A DNA stretch of 36,413 nt from an uncultured Paraglaciecola sp. (GTDB lineage: Bacteria > Pseudomonadota > Gammaproteobacteria > Enterobacterales > Alteromonadaceae): the NCBI RefSeq assembly GCF_913058035.1, contig NZ_CAJXPA010000022.1, positions 1-36,413 on the forward strand, written 5' to 3'. Numbering within the stretch: position 1 is the first letter of the stretch; each line of letters starts with the position of its first letter. Shown in pieces: positions 15,981 through 25,518 of this stretch. The translations under genes and the position numbers were made by a program. A model generated the notes under the pieces. That model was not told where the DNA came from. It ran no database searches and saw nothing but the letters and a program-made list of their open reading frames with translations.

Positions 15981-17621
15981 GTGAACCTTCCCCAGAAATA
16001 TAACAAAAGCATTTGGTCTAGTATGACTTTGGTCGTATTGCTAATCACTTTCTTGAGCGCTTGTGATGCGCTTCTTCAATCAACAACAGACCCAGATGGT
16101 ATCGTATATTGCTCTGAGGGAAGCCCAGCAAGCTTTAATCCACAATTAGATACTTCTGGCACAACAGTTGATGCCTCATCCCATCAAATTTATGACCGAT
16201 TAATAGACTTTGACCCTGTAACTGGAAACATAGTACCTGCATTAGCTACCAGTTGGCTGACCAGTGATGATGGCAAAACGTATACATTCCAACTAAGAAA
16301 AGAGGTGGCTTTTCACAAAACTGAAACCTTTAAGCCAACACGTTTTTTTAATGCAGACGACGTATTATTTAGTATTAACCGTTGGCGATTAACAGACCAC
16401 CCTTATCACGAAATATCAGGTGGAAGGTATCCTTACACAGATAGTTTAAATCTTGGGGAATTAATAACACAAGTTAAACGCTTAAATGGTTATCGAGTAG
16501 AAATCACACTCAGTAAACCAGAAAGTTCATTTTTAGCTAATCTTGCTACAGATTTTTCTGTTATTTTATCCTCAGAGTATGCTGACAAATTAACATCACG
16601 AAATCAAAAAGAACTCATTGACTATAGTCCTGTAGGAACGGGGCCTTATCAACTTTCTAGCTTTCGCCAAGATCGTTATATACGTTATAAAAAGCATTCA
16701 GAATATTGGCGTAAAATTGAGTTAACTGACAAGCTCATCTTTGACATCACCCCTTCCAGTTCTCTTAGATTAGCTAAATTGTTGACTGCTGAATGTGATG
16801 CGATTGCTTTGCCAGCACACAGTGAACTTGAAGTAATACGTAAACAAGAAAATTTAGTATTAGATGAAAAGCCAGGTTTAAATATTGGATTCTGGGCATT
16901 TAATACCTCAAAACCACCATTCAACAATCCTAAGGTACGCAGAGCTCTTGGCATGGCTATCGACAGAAATGTGTTAATTGAAGCGATTTATTTTAACAGT
17001 GCAATAACTGCAAAAAACATTGTTCCTCCAACATCTTGGGCGTTTCAAGCTGATGTTAGGCCTCTTAGTTATAATCCGAGCGCAGCGAAAAAGCTGCTCC
17101 AGGAACAGGGTATACCCGATGGTTTCACAATGAATATTTGGGCCATGCCAGTACAACGGGCTTATAACCCAAATGCCATAAAAATGGCTGAGCTAATCCA
17201 AGTTTACCTGCAAGAAGTAGGTATAAAAGCTAATATTATAAGTTATGAATGGTCAACATTTAGAGAACGATTGACAGAAGGATTACATGATTCTGTTCTA
17301 ATTGGTTGGTCAGCAGACAATGGCGACCCAGATAATTTTTACCGTCCACTATTATCTTGCGCAGCCATAAAGTCTGGCACTAACAGAGCAATGTGGTGCT
17401 CACAAGAATATGACTTATTGATTAATCAGGCATTAGATTATACTGAAATTAGCGAACGAACCTACTTTTATGGCAAAGCAAATGAACTTTTGGCTGAGCA
17501 GTTACCTTTGATACCCATAGCTCATGCTTCTCGATATCAAGCCCATCGTAAAAAATTAAGCGGGTTAGTGATTAACCCGTTTGGTGGTGTGCGTTTTGGT
17601 GGGGTGAAAAAGCTACAATGA
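15981..17621 (+). CDS. sapA: SapA, peptide-binding component of the Sap ABC transporter
   Basis: A family-5 extracellular solute-binding protein of 546 residues, close to E. coli SapA (547). It starts with GTG 9 bp after pspF. The N-terminus has a hydrophobic segment ending in LLITFLSAC, a lipobox with Cys at about 28, so it is predicted to be a lipoprotein tethered in the periplasm. VYCSEGSPASFNPQLDTSG and TYTFQLRKEVAFHK mark the substrate-binding fold, and NPKVRRALGMAIDR is a typical motif. Sap systems import peptides, and have been linked to antimicrobial peptide resistance, potassium uptake and putrescine handling. It overlaps sapB by 4 bp. Confidence 0.93.
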   Translation: MNLPQKYNKSIWSSMTLVVLLITFLSACDALLQSTTDPDGIVYCSEGSPASFNPQLDTSGTTVDASSHQIYDRLIDFDPVTGNIVPALATSWLTSDDGKTYTFQLRKEVAFHKTETFKPTRFFNADDVLFSINRWRLTDHPYHEISGGRYPYTDSLNLGELITQVKRLNGYRVEITLSKPESSFLANLATDFSVILSSEYADKLTSRNQKELIDYSPVGTGPYQLSSFRQDRYIRYKKHSEYWRKIELTDKLIFDITPSSSLRLAKLLTAECDAIALPAHSELEVIRKQENLVLDEKPGLNIGFWAFNTSKPPFNNPKVRRALGMAIDRNVLIEAIYFNSAITAKNIVPPTSWAFQADVRPLSYNPSAAKKLLQEQGIPDGFTMNIWAMPVQRAYNPNAIKMAELIQVYLQEVGIKANIISYEWSTFRERLTEGLHDSVLIGWSADNGDPDNFYRPLLSCAAIKSGTNRAMWCSQEYDLLINQALDYTEISERTYFYGKANELLAEQLPLIPIAHASRYQAHRKKLSGLVINPFGGVRFGGVKKLQ

Positions 17622-18649
17622 GTAACGTATTTTTTCGCTATACAAACCTTATTTTAGTGACTCTTTTCATCCTTAGCCTGTTATCATTTTTTTTGGCCTA
17701 TCTATTTCCGGGGCAAGCGATAGAGAATCTCACTGGCCTTAGAATTGACGAATTAACAGAGCTGCAAAATAGTCAGATAAAATATGCTGTAGATGGCAAT
17801 ATGTTTATTCAATATTGGCATTATATGAGCGAATTGTTTTCAGGTAACTGGGGGGTCAGTTTCAGTTCGGGCCTACCTTTATACGAAGATGTAAGCCATT
17901 ACCTTCCAGCGAGTATAGAACTGAGTGCTTACGCCCTTTTCCTATCTTTTTTTATTGGCTTACCTTTAGGATTTTTAGCCGGCCTACGGCATCATAAAGC
18001 CACAGATTACGGCTTACTTTCGATTAGCTTATTAGGCTATTCCATACCTGTATTTTGGCTAGCCTTAATACTTATTTTAGTATTTTCTCTTCAACTTGGA
18101 TGGTTTCCATTATCTGGGCGTATTAGCCTAATATTTGAAATCCCAAGCATCACAGGCTTCATATTAATTGATATCTTATTGTCTGACTCTGTCGATAGAC
18201 ATGCCGCTCTTATTGATGCCTTAAGACATCTTATACTCCCTACTTTTTCTATTGCTGTTGTTACCACAACACTCATACTGCGTATTACTAGACGTTCGGT
18301 AATTGAAACATTAAACAGCGAGTTTATCTTGGCCGCTTACGCTAGAGGTTTGACACCCCGGCAGGTGTTGATGCGCCACGGAGTGAGAAATGCATTAATA
18401 CCCGTTTTGCCACTTTTAGCCATGCAATTCCCTACGTTGTTAACCAACGCCATGATAGTAGAGAGTATCTTTTCTTGGCCAGGTATAGGCAATTGGCTTA
18501 TCCAAGCTATTTATCAACAAGATTACCCAGCAATAAGAGCAGGAATGTTAGCGGTATCTGTCCTGGTTGTTATTTTCACTATGTCGATTGAGCTGACTAT
18601 TCGTATAACCGATCCAAGACGCAGAAGGGCCGAACGTGCCGCAATCTAG
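17618..18649 (+). CDS. sapB: SapB, ABC transporter permease
   Basis: A DppB/OppB-type permease of 343 residues. It has an N-terminal transmembrane helix, a periplasmic stretch (about 30-90) and five more hydrophobic segments. The EAA loop contacting the ATPases is LAAYARGLTPRQVLMRHGVRNALIPVLPLL (about 243-272). It forms the membrane channel with SapC. Its ATG overlaps the sapA stop as ATGA, and its end overlaps sapC by 14 bp, so translation is tightly coupled. Confidence 0.94.
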   Translation: MSNVFFRYTNLILVTLFILSLLSFFLAYLFPGQAIENLTGLRIDELTELQNSQIKYAVDGNMFIQYWHYMSELFSGNWGVSFSSGLPLYEDVSHYLPASIELSAYALFLSFFIGLPLGFLAGLRHHKATDYGLLSISLLGYSIPVFWLALILILVFSLQLGWFPLSGRISLIFEIPSITGFILIDILLSDSVDRHAALIDALRHLILPTFSIAVVTTTLILRITRRSVIETLNSEFILAAYARGLTPRQVLMRHGVRNALIPVLPLLAMQFPTLLTNAMIVESIFSWPGIGNWLIQAIYQQDYPAIRAGMLAVSVLVVIFTMSIELTIRITDPRRRRAERAAI

Positions 18650-19529
18650 TTTATACCAGGAAGAACATCATCCCTCACCATTGCAATACACTTGGATGGA
18701 ATTTAAGAACAATCATATCGCTGTTGTCGGGTTATTTTGTTTTGCTTTTTTTCTAATTATTATCATTTTCTGCCCGTTATTAGCCCCCTTTGACCCAAAT
18801 ATGCAACAAATTGGGGATTTATTGATACCACCTGCTTGGGATCCCAATGGCGGTATTAGTCACTTATTTGGGACTGACGCATTAGGCCGTGACTTATTAT
18901 CTCGCATTATTTATGGTTGCAGGATGACCTTTGGCATTAGCCTTTTATTGGTTTTAGTCGCAATGTTACTAGGTGTGGGTTTAGGAGCATTAGCAGGCAT
19001 GAGTAATGGATTTCGTTCAAGTGTCATCAATCATACTCTAGACTCCATTCAAGCAATTCCGACTCTACTTATTGCCATCATTATTATCGCCATTTTAGGA
19101 CCCGGATTAGTAAATAGTATGTGGGCCATCGCGCTAGCGCTTATACCTCAATTTGTTCACCAGACTCGTGATTTCGTAAGGTATGAATTATCTAAAGAAT
19201 ATATCATGGCCGCCAAACTCGACGGTGCCAGTCAATTACATATTTTTATACGCTCGATATTACCCAATATGGGTGAGATGTTAGTGGTGCAAGCGACCCT
19301 AGCTCTATCCGTTTCTATTCTAGACATCAGCGCTTTAGGATTTCTCAAATTAGGTGCTCAAGCTCCCTCTTCAGAACTAGGTGCAATGCTTTTGGAAGGT
19401 ATTGAAGTGGCTTATATCGCCCCATGGACTATAGCCCTGCCCGGTGGAGCATTATTTATGATGATGATTTCTATAAACTTAGTAGGCGATGGCCTTCGCT
19501 CAGCGCTTAGGAATAGGTTGTTACACTAA
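18636..19529 (+). CDS. sapC: SapC, ABC transporter permease
   Basis: A DppC/OppC-type permease of 297 residues. It begins with GTG inside sapB, 6 nt after a GAAGGG ribosome site. The N-terminal transmembrane helix (IAVVGLFCFAFFLIIIIFCPLLAPF) is followed by LFGTDALGRDLLSRIIYG, the family hallmark. The EAA loop is EYIMAAKLDGASQLHIFIRSILPN (about 187-211). It pairs with SapB. Its stop overlaps the sapD ATG by one base (TAATG). Confidence 0.94.
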   Translation: MPQSSLYQEEHHPSPLQYTWMEFKNNHIAVVGLFCFAFFLIIIIFCPLLAPFDPNMQQIGDLLIPPAWDPNGGISHLFGTDALGRDLLSRIIYGCRMTFGISLLLVLVAMLLGVGLGALAGMSNGFRSSVINHTLDSIQAIPTLLIAIIIIAILGPGLVNSMWAIALALIPQFVHQTRDFVRYELSKEYIMAAKLDGASQLHIFIRSILPNMGEMLVVQATLALSVSILDISALGFLKLGAQAPSSELGAMLLEGIEVAYIAPWTIALPGGALFMMMISINLVGDGLRSALRNRLLH

Positions 19530-20524
19530 TGATTTTACTTGATATCAAAAACTTGACCTTAGAAATTGATATATCTGCAGGATGGGTAAAGGCACTTGAT
19601 AAGATCAACATGGTGATACATGAGGGTCAAATTCATGCATTGGTTGGTGAGTCAGGCTCAGGTAAAAGTTTAATAATCAAAGCAATTGTTGGAGCATTAC
19701 CTCAACGCTGGCGAATAACTGCCGACCGAATGACGTGGAGAGGACAAAACTTGTTGACCATGTCGGCTAAAGCTCGTCGCAAATTAATTCGCAAAGATAT
19801 ATCAGTAATTTTTCAAAATCCTCTTGAGTCACTCGATCCGTCATTGACCATGGGCCAGCAACTTAAAGAAATGCTTCCCAGTAACAAATTAACGAAAACA
19901 TGGTTTTGGCAGCGCAATGAGGAAAAACAGATTTTAGCTATAAAACTGCTGCATAAAGTGGGTATCAAAAATCACCACTTGTGCTTAAGTAGTTATCCCC
20001 ATCAGATTGCAAACGATGTAGTACAGAAATTTATGGTGGCAATGGCTTTAGCATCTGAGCCCAGATTAATTATTGCCGATGATCCTACTAAAGGCATGGA
20101 AGTGACTTCAAAAACACAAATATTGAAGTTGCTCAGCAGAGTCAATCAAGTCAAAAGCATGAGTGTTTTGTTTGTAAGTCATGACTTATTAGCTATATCC
20201 AGTATGGCCAGCTACATGACTGTTTTATATTGTGGGCAAACTGTTGAAAGCGGTGATTTAAAGCAACTGAGAAAACGTGCTTTTCATCCTTACACTCAGG
20301 CATTACTTGACAGTGCCCCAAGTTTTCGAAAAGACTTGCCACCTAAGTCGCCACTTAATTCACTTGATGGCACTATCCCAACTCTGCATCATTTACCAAT
20401 TGGCTGCCGATTAGGACCAAGATGTCCAAGGGCACGAAGAGAGTGCGTGACAGTACCTCAAATAAGGCGAGTTCATACACATTTTTATAGTTGTCATTTT
20501 CCACTACACTGGGATGCAAAATAG
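19529..20524 (+). CDS. sapD: SapD, ABC transporter ATPase with degenerate catalytic motifs
   Basis: A 331-residue ATPase (E. coli about 330). Walker A is GESGSGKS (40-47). The signature is degenerate: HQIANDVVQK (about 158-167) replaces LSGGQ-R, much as E. coli SapD has a divergent signature. In the Walker B region the catalytic glutamate is replaced: ADDPT with D185 where ADEPT is usual; the DNA shows GAT GAT. The C-terminal oligopeptide-transporter extension is present, with Cys residues in the GCRLGPRCPRARREC motif, likely a metal or Fe-S site. It works as a heterodimer with SapF. E. coli SapD is also reported to support Trk potassium uptake. Confidence 0.93.
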   Translation: MILLDIKNLTLEIDISAGWVKALDKINMVIHEGQIHALVGESGSGKSLIIKAIVGALPQRWRITADRMTWRGQNLLTMSAKARRKLIRKDISVIFQNPLESLDPSLTMGQQLKEMLPSNKLTKTWFWQRNEEKQILAIKLLHKVGIKNHHLCLSSYPHQIANDVVQKFMVAMALASEPRLIIADDPTKGMEVTSKTQILKLLSRVNQVKSMSVLFVSHDLLAISSMASYMTVLYCGQTVESGDLKQLRKRAFHPYTQALLDSAPSFRKDLPPKSPLNSLDGTIPTLHHLPIGCRLGPRCPRARRECVTVPQIRRVHTHFYSCHFPLHWDAK

Positions 20525-21309
20525 TGGATCTCATCAATGTTGAAGAATTAACATTTCAAAATAGTACAAAAAGCCTCTGGTCAAAAAGCAAGGTAACGTT
20601 TGATTTAGGACCTGTAAGTTTTAATTTTAAAGCAGGCGAAACTTTAGCTATTGTGGGCGACAACAGTTCCGGCAAATCACTACTGGCAAAACTACTTGTA
20701 GGTTTAGAAACGCCTAAAAGTGGAAAAATATTTATGAATGGAGTTGAGCTAAATAAATCGAACATTGGCGCAAGATGCCATGATATTAGAATGATTTTTC
20801 AAAACAGTAATGAATCTCTCAACCCAGGGCTGACCTTAGGTTCTATTCTTGATGAGCCTCTTCGTCTCAATACTAAACTTGATGCTCAGCAACGCAAGTT
20901 ATTAATAGAACGTACCCTTAGAAAGGTTGGCTTAATGGTAGAACATCAGTTTTTTTATCGACATATGCTATCTGATGGACAACGTCAAAGGATAGCTTTA
21001 GCTAGAGCCCTGATACTCAATCCCAAGGTAATAGTGGCAGATGAACCGTTTGCAGCCTTAGACCCCTCTGTGCGCTCTCAGGCAGTTAATCTTTTAATGG
21101 AGTTACAACGTGATTTAGGACTAGGTTTTATCTTCATATCTCACAATTTAGGTATAGTGAGACATATATCTGACAAGGTGATCATTATAAAGGATGGAAA
21201 AGTGGTGGAGTCGGGTAAAACTGATGCGATATTTAATTGGCCTAAAAATGAATATACAAAGAAATTAATTGATTCGCATCAGGCATTGATTAATAGGCAG
21301 AGTAATTAA
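20524..21309 (+). CDS. sapF: SapF, ABC transporter ATPase
   Basis: I start it at the GTG at 20524, which overlaps the sapD stop (TAGTG) and begins MDLINVEELTF like other SapF proteins, giving 261 residues. The ATG at 20491 inside sapD has no ribosome site. Walker A is GDNSSGKS, the signature is LSDGQRQRIALARAL, and Walker B ADEPFAALDPS has the catalytic Glu, followed by the switch histidine in FISHNLG. So unlike SapD its Walker B and signature are near canonical. It is the last gene of sapABCDF; a strong hairpin follows. Confidence 0.92.
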   Translation: MDLINVEELTFQNSTKSLWSKSKVTFDLGPVSFNFKAGETLAIVGDNSSGKSLLAKLLVGLETPKSGKIFMNGVELNKSNIGARCHDIRMIFQNSNESLNPGLTLGSILDEPLRLNTKLDAQQRKLLIERTLRKVGLMVEHQFFYRHMLSDGQRQRIALARALILNPKVIVADEPFAALDPSVRSQAVNLLMELQRDLGLGFIFISHNLGIVRHISDKVIIIKDGKVVESGKTDAIFNWPKNEYTKKLIDSHQALINRQSN

Positions 21310-21352
21310 TCCTAGACGTCATAACGGTGTTACACACAGATTGGTCTGGACA

Positions 21353-21386
21353 CGGGCGAAGTAAAACTTTACTTCGCCCGATTTTT
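21353..21386. terminator. Bidirectional terminator between sapF and oadB
   Basis: CGGGCGAAGTAAA (21353-21365) and TTTACTTCGCCCG (21368-21380) form a perfect GC-based stem, followed by ATTTTT on the plus strand. It lies between convergent operons about 45 nt after the sapF stop and 10 nt from the oadB stop, so it probably serves both, best for sap. Confidence 0.85.
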
Positions 21387-21391
21387 ATATT

Positions 21392-22522
21392 TTATCCTAC
21401 AAGAGCCAACAATATTCCAGCAGCCACTGCCGAGCCCAGCACACCAGCTACATTAGGCCCCATAGCATGCATCAGTAAAAAGTTATGATGATTGGCTTCT
21501 AGTCCTACCTTATTAACCACTCTGGCCGCCATAGGCACTGCAGATACGCCAGCTGCACCAATCAATGGATTGATTTTTTGACTACTCAGTTTACTCATTA
21601 CTTTTGCCATCATGATACCCGCAGCAGTCCCAACAGAGAAAGCAATAGCACCTAGGGCTAAAATACCTAAGGTTTCAACAGTCAAAAACTTATCAGCCGA
21701 TAATTTTGAACCCACTGCTAACCCCAAAAAGATGGTTACCACGTTAATCAACTCATTTTGAGCACTGTTACTTAATCTATCGACTACGCCCGATTCTTTC
21801 ATCAAGTTTCCTAAGCAAAACATACCCACTAAAGGAGTGGCGGTAGGCAAAAACAGAATACACAAAAATAGCACTGCTAGTGGAAAAACAATTTTCTCAC
21901 GTTTAGACACAATTCTTAACTGAGGCATCTCAATTTTTCTTTCTTCTTCGCTGGTAAACAATCGCATGATTGGCGGTTGAATAATAGGGACTAACGCCAT
22001 GTACGAATAAGCTGCAACCGCAATAGCTCCTAAAAGGTCAGGCGCTAGTTTTGAGGCTAAAAATATTGCCGTGGGTCCGTCAGCACCACCAATAATAGCG
22101 ATAGCTGCGGCGTCTTGTAACGAAAACTCGAAGCCGGGTACCATGTTAAGGGCAATGGCACCAAACAATGTACCAAAGATACCAAATTGGGCTGCAGCGC
22201 CAAGCAGCAGCATTCTAGGATTGGCAATTAATGCACTAAAGTCTGTCATTGCTCCCACGCCCATGAATATAAGCAAGGGAAACACTCCAGTGTCTATACC
22301 AATATGATAGACGAGATAAAGCAGCCCACCCGGATCACTAAAACCAGCTAATGGAATATTGGTCAGGACGGCACCAAAACCGATAGGAAGTAGCAGTAAC
22401 GGTTCAAACTTTTTAACAATAGCTAAATAGAGTAATAATGCACCAACGCTCATCATGATCACTTGACCTAACTCAAAGTGTGCCAGAGAGGTGCTTTGCC
22501 ATAATAATTCAAGCTTTTCCAT
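21392..22522 (-). CDS. oadB: Oxaloacetate decarboxylase beta subunit (sodium pump)
   Basis: A 376-residue integral membrane protein with about nine hydrophobic segments. It decarboxylates carboxybiotin and couples this to outward sodium transport. Family motifs include [38 protein letters not shown] and the C-terminal [19 protein letters not shown], which contain the conserved Asp, Ser and Gly residues of the sodium path. Length is shorter than the 430-residue enterobacterial form but normal for the glutaconyl/oxaloacetate beta family. It follows oadA by 9 bp. Confidence 0.95.
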   Translation of the reverse strand: MEKLELLWQSTSLAHFELGQVIMMSVGALLLYLAIVKKFEPLLLLPIGFGAVLTNIPLAGFSDPGGLLYLVYHIGIDTGVFPLLIFMGVGAMTDFSALIANPRMLLLGAAAQFGIFGTLFGAIALNMVPGFEFSLQDAAAIAIIGGADGPTAIFLASKLAPDLLGAIAVAAYSYMALVPIIQPPIMRLFTSEEERKIEMPQLRIVSKREKIVFPLAVLFLCILFLPTATPLVGMFCLGNLMKESGVVDRLSNSAQNELINVVTIFLGLAVGSKLSADKFLTVETLGILALGAIAFSVGTAAGIMMAKVMSKLSSQKINPLIGAAGVSAVPMAARVVNKVGLEANHHNFLLMHAMGPNVAGVLGSAVAAGILLALVG

Positions 22523-22531
22523 TTGTATTCC

Positions 22532-24319
22532 TTATCCTATGACTAATAAAGGTTGACCTGTTTGCACAGCATCACCTTCTTTAGTTGATACATTGGATAT
22601 GACACCTGAAATTAATGCCCGAATTTCGGTTTCCATTTTCATAGCTTCCATGATGATAACTACATCACCTGAATTCACTTCGTCACCTTCTGTGACCAAT
22701 ACTTTAAAAATATTACCTGCCAATGGAGAGTTTAATGCTTGTCCTGTTGCAGGTGTCATTATATTAGCTTGCAGTAAAGATACTGGGTTTGAAGCTTGAA
22801 CGCTTAATAACTCACCACTTTGAGCCACTTCAACCTCAAACACTTGACCGTCTACTCTTACTGAATATGCTGATGCGCCAGAGTTTTTTGCCTCAGGTAA
22901 AGAAGCAGTAGCTGGGGCTACTAGTTGTGTCTCATTAGGTACTGGTTCAAATGCATCAGAGTTATGTCTATTTTTAAGAAACTTTAAGCCAATTTGTGGG
23001 AACAAAGCATAGGTCAATACGTCATCCACAAAATCATCTGCAACTTGGATAGATTCTTTTTTGACGATACCAGTCAATTCATTAGTCAGCGCCTCTAGCT
23101 CATCTTTAATTAAATCTGCTGGGCGACATGTAATTGCTTCTTTGCCATCTAATACTCGGAGTTGCAGTTCCTTATTAACAGGTGCAGCGGTTGCGCCATA
23201 CTCACCTTTTAGTACACCAGCGGTTTCTTTACTAATGCTTTTATAACGCTCACCTGTTATTACGTTAATAACGGATTGAGTACCAACAATTTGTGAGGTT
23301 GGGGTTACCAGAGGAATAAAACCAAGATCTTCTCTTACTCTTGGGATTTCTAAAAGAACCTCATCCATCTTATCTTCAGCGCCTTGCTCTTTCAGTTGGC
23401 TTTCCATGTTGGTCAACATACCACCTGGGACCTGAGCTATTAATATTCGTGCGTCAACACCTTTAAGGCTACCTTCAAACTGAGCATACTTTTTACGCAC
23501 ATTACGAAAGTAACTAGCAATTTCAGTAAAAGCTGGCAAGGCCAAGCCTGTATCGCGCTCAGTGCCTTCAACAATAGACACTATTGTTTCTGTTGCAGTA
23601 TGACCATAAGTCATGCTCATTGATGAAATAGACGTATCTAAAATGTCAATGCCTGCATCAATCGCTTTTTGGTAGGTTGCAGTGCTCAAGCCCGTTGTGG
23701 CATGACAATGCAAAGCAATAGGTACTTCAATTGATTCTTTCAACTTAATGATCAATTCTTCACATTCGTAGGGTTTGAGTAAACCAGCCATATCTTTTAC
23801 ACAAATTGAATGAACACCCATGTCTTGCAATTTGTTGGCCATATCCAACCAAGTTTGTAGGGAATGAACCGGTGATACTGTGTAAGACATGGTTCCTTGA
23901 GCATGTGCACCTTGTTTAATTGCTGCTTTTACTGCCGTTTGCAGGTTACGAATATCGTTCATCGCGTCAAATATACGAAAAACATCAACACCGTTTGAAT
24001 GTGCACGTTCGACAAATTTTTCAACCACGTCATCAGCATAATGGCGGTAACCTAAAAGATTTTGACCACGTAACAGCATTTGCTGTTTAGTTTTAGGCAT
24101 AGCCTTTTTAAGTTGGCGGATCCGCTCCCAAGGATCTTCACCTAAATAACGGATACAAGCATCAAAGGTCGCACCGCCCCATGTTTCTAATGACCAGTAG
24201 CCGATGTCATCTAATTTACTTGCAATAGGTAACATGTCTTCCAGACGCATTCTGGTAGCAAACAATGATTGGTGGCCGTCCCGCAATACAACATCTGTGA
24301 TCGCTAGTGGTTTACGCAT
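22532..24319 (-). CDS. oadA: Oxaloacetate decarboxylase alpha subunit (biotin carboxyltransferase)
   Basis: A 595-residue cytosolic subunit. The N-terminal carboxyltransferase TIM barrel begins [19 protein letters not shown] (metal and substrate residues, about 7-25) and contains [15 protein letters not shown] and the histidine pair LHCHATTG. A conserved PYC-OADA region follows. The C-terminal biotinyl domain holds EAMKMETE with the biotinylated lysine at 561. It moves CO2 from oxaloacetate to biotin, leaving pyruvate. The order oadG-oadA-oadB is the classical one. A methylmalonyl-CoA decarboxylase or pyruvate carboxylase B subunit is the alternative, but the G and B neighbours fit an oxaloacetate sodium pump. 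Confidence 0.95.
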   Translation of the reverse strand: MRKPLAITDVVLRDGHQSLFATRMRLEDMLPIASKLDDIGYWSLETWGGATFDACIRYLGEDPWERIRQLKKAMPKTKQQMLLRGQNLLGYRHYADDVVEKFVERAHSNGVDVFRIFDAMNDIRNLQTAVKAAIKQGAHAQGTMSYTVSPVHSLQTWLDMANKLQDMGVHSICVKDMAGLLKPYECEELIIKLKESIEVPIALHCHATTGLSTATYQKAIDAGIDILDTSISSMSMTYGHTATETIVSIVEGTERDTGLALPAFTEIASYFRNVRKKYAQFEGSLKGVDARILIAQVPGGMLTNMESQLKEQGAEDKMDEVLLEIPRVREDLGFIPLVTPTSQIVGTQSVINVITGERYKSISKETAGVLKGEYGATAAPVNKELQLRVLDGKEAITCRPADLIKDELEALTNELTGIVKKESIQVADDFVDDVLTYALFPQIGLKFLKNRHNSDAFEPVPNETQLVAPATASLPEAKNSGASAYSVRVDGQVFEVEVAQSGELLSVQASNPVSLLQANIMTPATGQALNSPLAGNIFKVLVTEGDEVNSGDVVIIMEAMKMETEIRALISGVISNVSTKEGDAVQTGQPLLVIG

Positions 24320-24343
24320 AGTATATTTCCTTAAAATTTTGAA

Positions 24344-24610
24344 CTAATTTGATTGTCTATGTTGAATAACAGCTGCACTGATCGCAGCCACAACCTCCGG
24401 AGACACACCATCTTTGCTAGCCAATTTGCTGTTTATGGGTTTTTGTTGGTTATTTACAGTGTTAAGCAACTTGTCAGGAAAGAATTTGTCAGCCCAAGCA
24501 ATCAGTGTAATTGCACCGATCAACATAGATAAAAACAAAAACACCACTACCATTCCTACTAGCAATAAATTAGCGGCTTCTGCAAGTGCATTTGCGACAT
24601 CGGGTTGCAT
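24344..24610 (-). CDS. oadG: Oxaloacetate decarboxylase gamma subunit
   Basis: An 88-residue protein with one N-terminal transmembrane helix (NLLLVGMVVVFLFLSMLIGAITLIAWA, about 15-41) and a polar cytoplasmic tail ending SPEVVAAISAAVIQHRQ, a motif conserved in the gamma family. It anchors the alpha subunit to beta and aids assembly. It is the first gene of oadGAB, 24 bp before oadA. The upstream 24611-24843 region must hold the promoter; I do not see a clear one. Confidence 0.92.
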   Translation of the reverse strand: MQPDVANALAEAANLLLVGMVVVFLFLSMLIGAITLIAWADKFFPDKLLNTVNNQQKPINSKLASKDGVSPEVVAAISAAVIQHRQSN

Positions 24611-24843
24611 ATAAACGTAATCTCAATATTGAACAATTTCTACTTGATAAGTACCATGCAGCCTGAGTAAAAACAACTAAATGACAAAAATTAAAGTGCA
24701 TAAAAAATAAGAATAAATTCACTTTTTAAGAATATTTACCCATCCACATCGATCATTAACATTTTCTATACGTGAGCACAGTTCAGTCACTTCAAAGTGG
24801 GAGTAATTAATAAATTAGAATTGAACATAATGCTGCAGATACA

Positions 24844-24874
24844 AAAAAGCCCGCAAATAAATTGCAGGCTTTTT
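24844..24874 (-). terminator. Terminator of the tRNA operon
   Basis: The minus strand reads AAAAAGCCTGCAA, loop, TTGCGGGCTTTTT, a stem with one T-G wobble ending in five T. It lies 7 nt past the CCA end of the last tRNA-Arg. Confidence 0.85.
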
Positions 24875-24880
24875 GTTGTG

Positions 24881-24957
24881 TGGTGCGCGTGGAAGGATTC
24901 GAACCTCCGACCACCTGGTTCGTAGCCAGGTACTCTATCCAGCTGAGCTACACGCGC
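24881..24957 (-). tRNA. tRNA-Arg (anticodon ACG), copy 2
   Basis: 77 nt including an encoded CCA. The acceptor GCGCGTG pairs with CACGCGC. The D arm has AGCTCAGCTGGATAGAGT, the anticodon loop is CTACGAA with ACG, and the T arm has GGTTCGAATCC. ACG is normally edited to ICG and reads CGU, CGC and CGA. It is identical to the copy about 60 bp upstream. A false reading frame on the opposite strand gives the RIRTSDHLVRSQVLYPAEL peptide often misannotated over this tRNA. Confidence 0.98.
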
Positions 24958-25017
24958 AAACTGTTATAAAGAAGTATAACCAAAAGATTAGCAATAATCT
25001 TAAGTATTTTTGGAATA

Positions 25018-25094
25018 TGGTGCGCGTGGAAGGATTCGAACCTCCGACCACCTGGTTCGTAGCCAGGTACTCTATCCAGCTGAGCTACACGCGC
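25018..25094 (-). tRNA. tRNA-Arg (anticodon ACG), copy 1
   Basis: Same 77-nt sequence and encoded CCA as the second copy, including the ACG anticodon. It is 27 bp after tRNA-Ser and 60 bp before the next tRNA-Arg, all one transcript by arrangement. Confidence 0.98.
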
Positions 25095-25121
25095 AATAAC
25101 ATATTTCCCGTCAAGAACTAA

Positions 25122-25209
25122 TGGCGGAGAGGGAGAGATTCGAACTCTCGGTAGCCGAAGCTACGGTTCCTTAGCAGGGAACTGGTTTAAGCCACTCACC
25201 CACCTCTCC
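25122..25209 (-). tRNA. tRNA-Ser (anticodon GCT)
   Basis: 88 nt with encoded CCA. The acceptor GGAGAGG pairs with CCTCTCC. The anticodon loop is CTGCTAA with GCT, reading AGC and AGU, and a long variable arm (CGTAGCTTCGGCTACG) is typical of serine tRNAs. It comes first in the tRNA operon after csrA, as serV does before argVYZQ in E. coli. Confidence 0.98.
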
Positions 25210-25330
25210 GGAATTTAAATCTTGATAACATTTTGGTGATTAGCTACTAAAACTAATCAGGATTATATGCTTAAACATTACGCTTTGTAGCCTTTCGTTT
25301 AAGATTTTCCTCCCCTAAATGAGGAGCAGG

Positions 25331-25358
25331 ATTCTACCTATCCACATGAGTATGTCAA
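25331..25358 (-). promoter_or_regulatory. Predicted sigma-70 promoter of the tRNA operon
   Basis: Minus strand TTGACA (25353-25358), 16-nt spacer, TAGAAT (25331-25336). It lies between the csrA terminator and tRNA-Ser, giving a leader of about 115 nt. The 309-bp gap 25210-25518 otherwise holds only this and the csrA terminator. Confidence 0.65.
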
Positions 25359-25475
25359 ACACTTTTTATGAACTTAATGACCGCATGCTGGCAATTTAAA
25401 CAATTATTGACTAAGTGTTTATTTTTTGTCACGTTTGAAGAAAAATTTAAATTATTTTGGCTTAATATTGGGAGC

Positions 25476-25504
25476 AAAAAAAAGCTGGTCTCCCAGCTTT
25501 TTTT
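25476..25504 (-). terminator. Terminator of csrA
   Basis: Minus strand: a run of A, AGCTGG, GAGA loop, CCAGCT, then a run of T. It is 14 nt after the csrA stop. Stem and U-tract are both clear. Confidence 0.9.
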
Positions 25505-25518
25505 AAGTCTTATCGCTT

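Noticed and set aside
24881-25094. The two identical tRNA-Arg copies as a CRISPR-like or mobile repeat
   Set aside because: There are only two units, each a complete tRNA with CCA; tandem tRNA-Arg(ACG) after tRNA-Ser is the normal arrangement next to csrA.
24873-25121. An 82-codon plus-strand open frame containing RIRTSDHLVRSQVLYPAEL and a similar repeat
   Set aside because: It is antisense to the two tRNA-Arg genes; this peptide is a well-known artefact of translating tRNA genes backwards.
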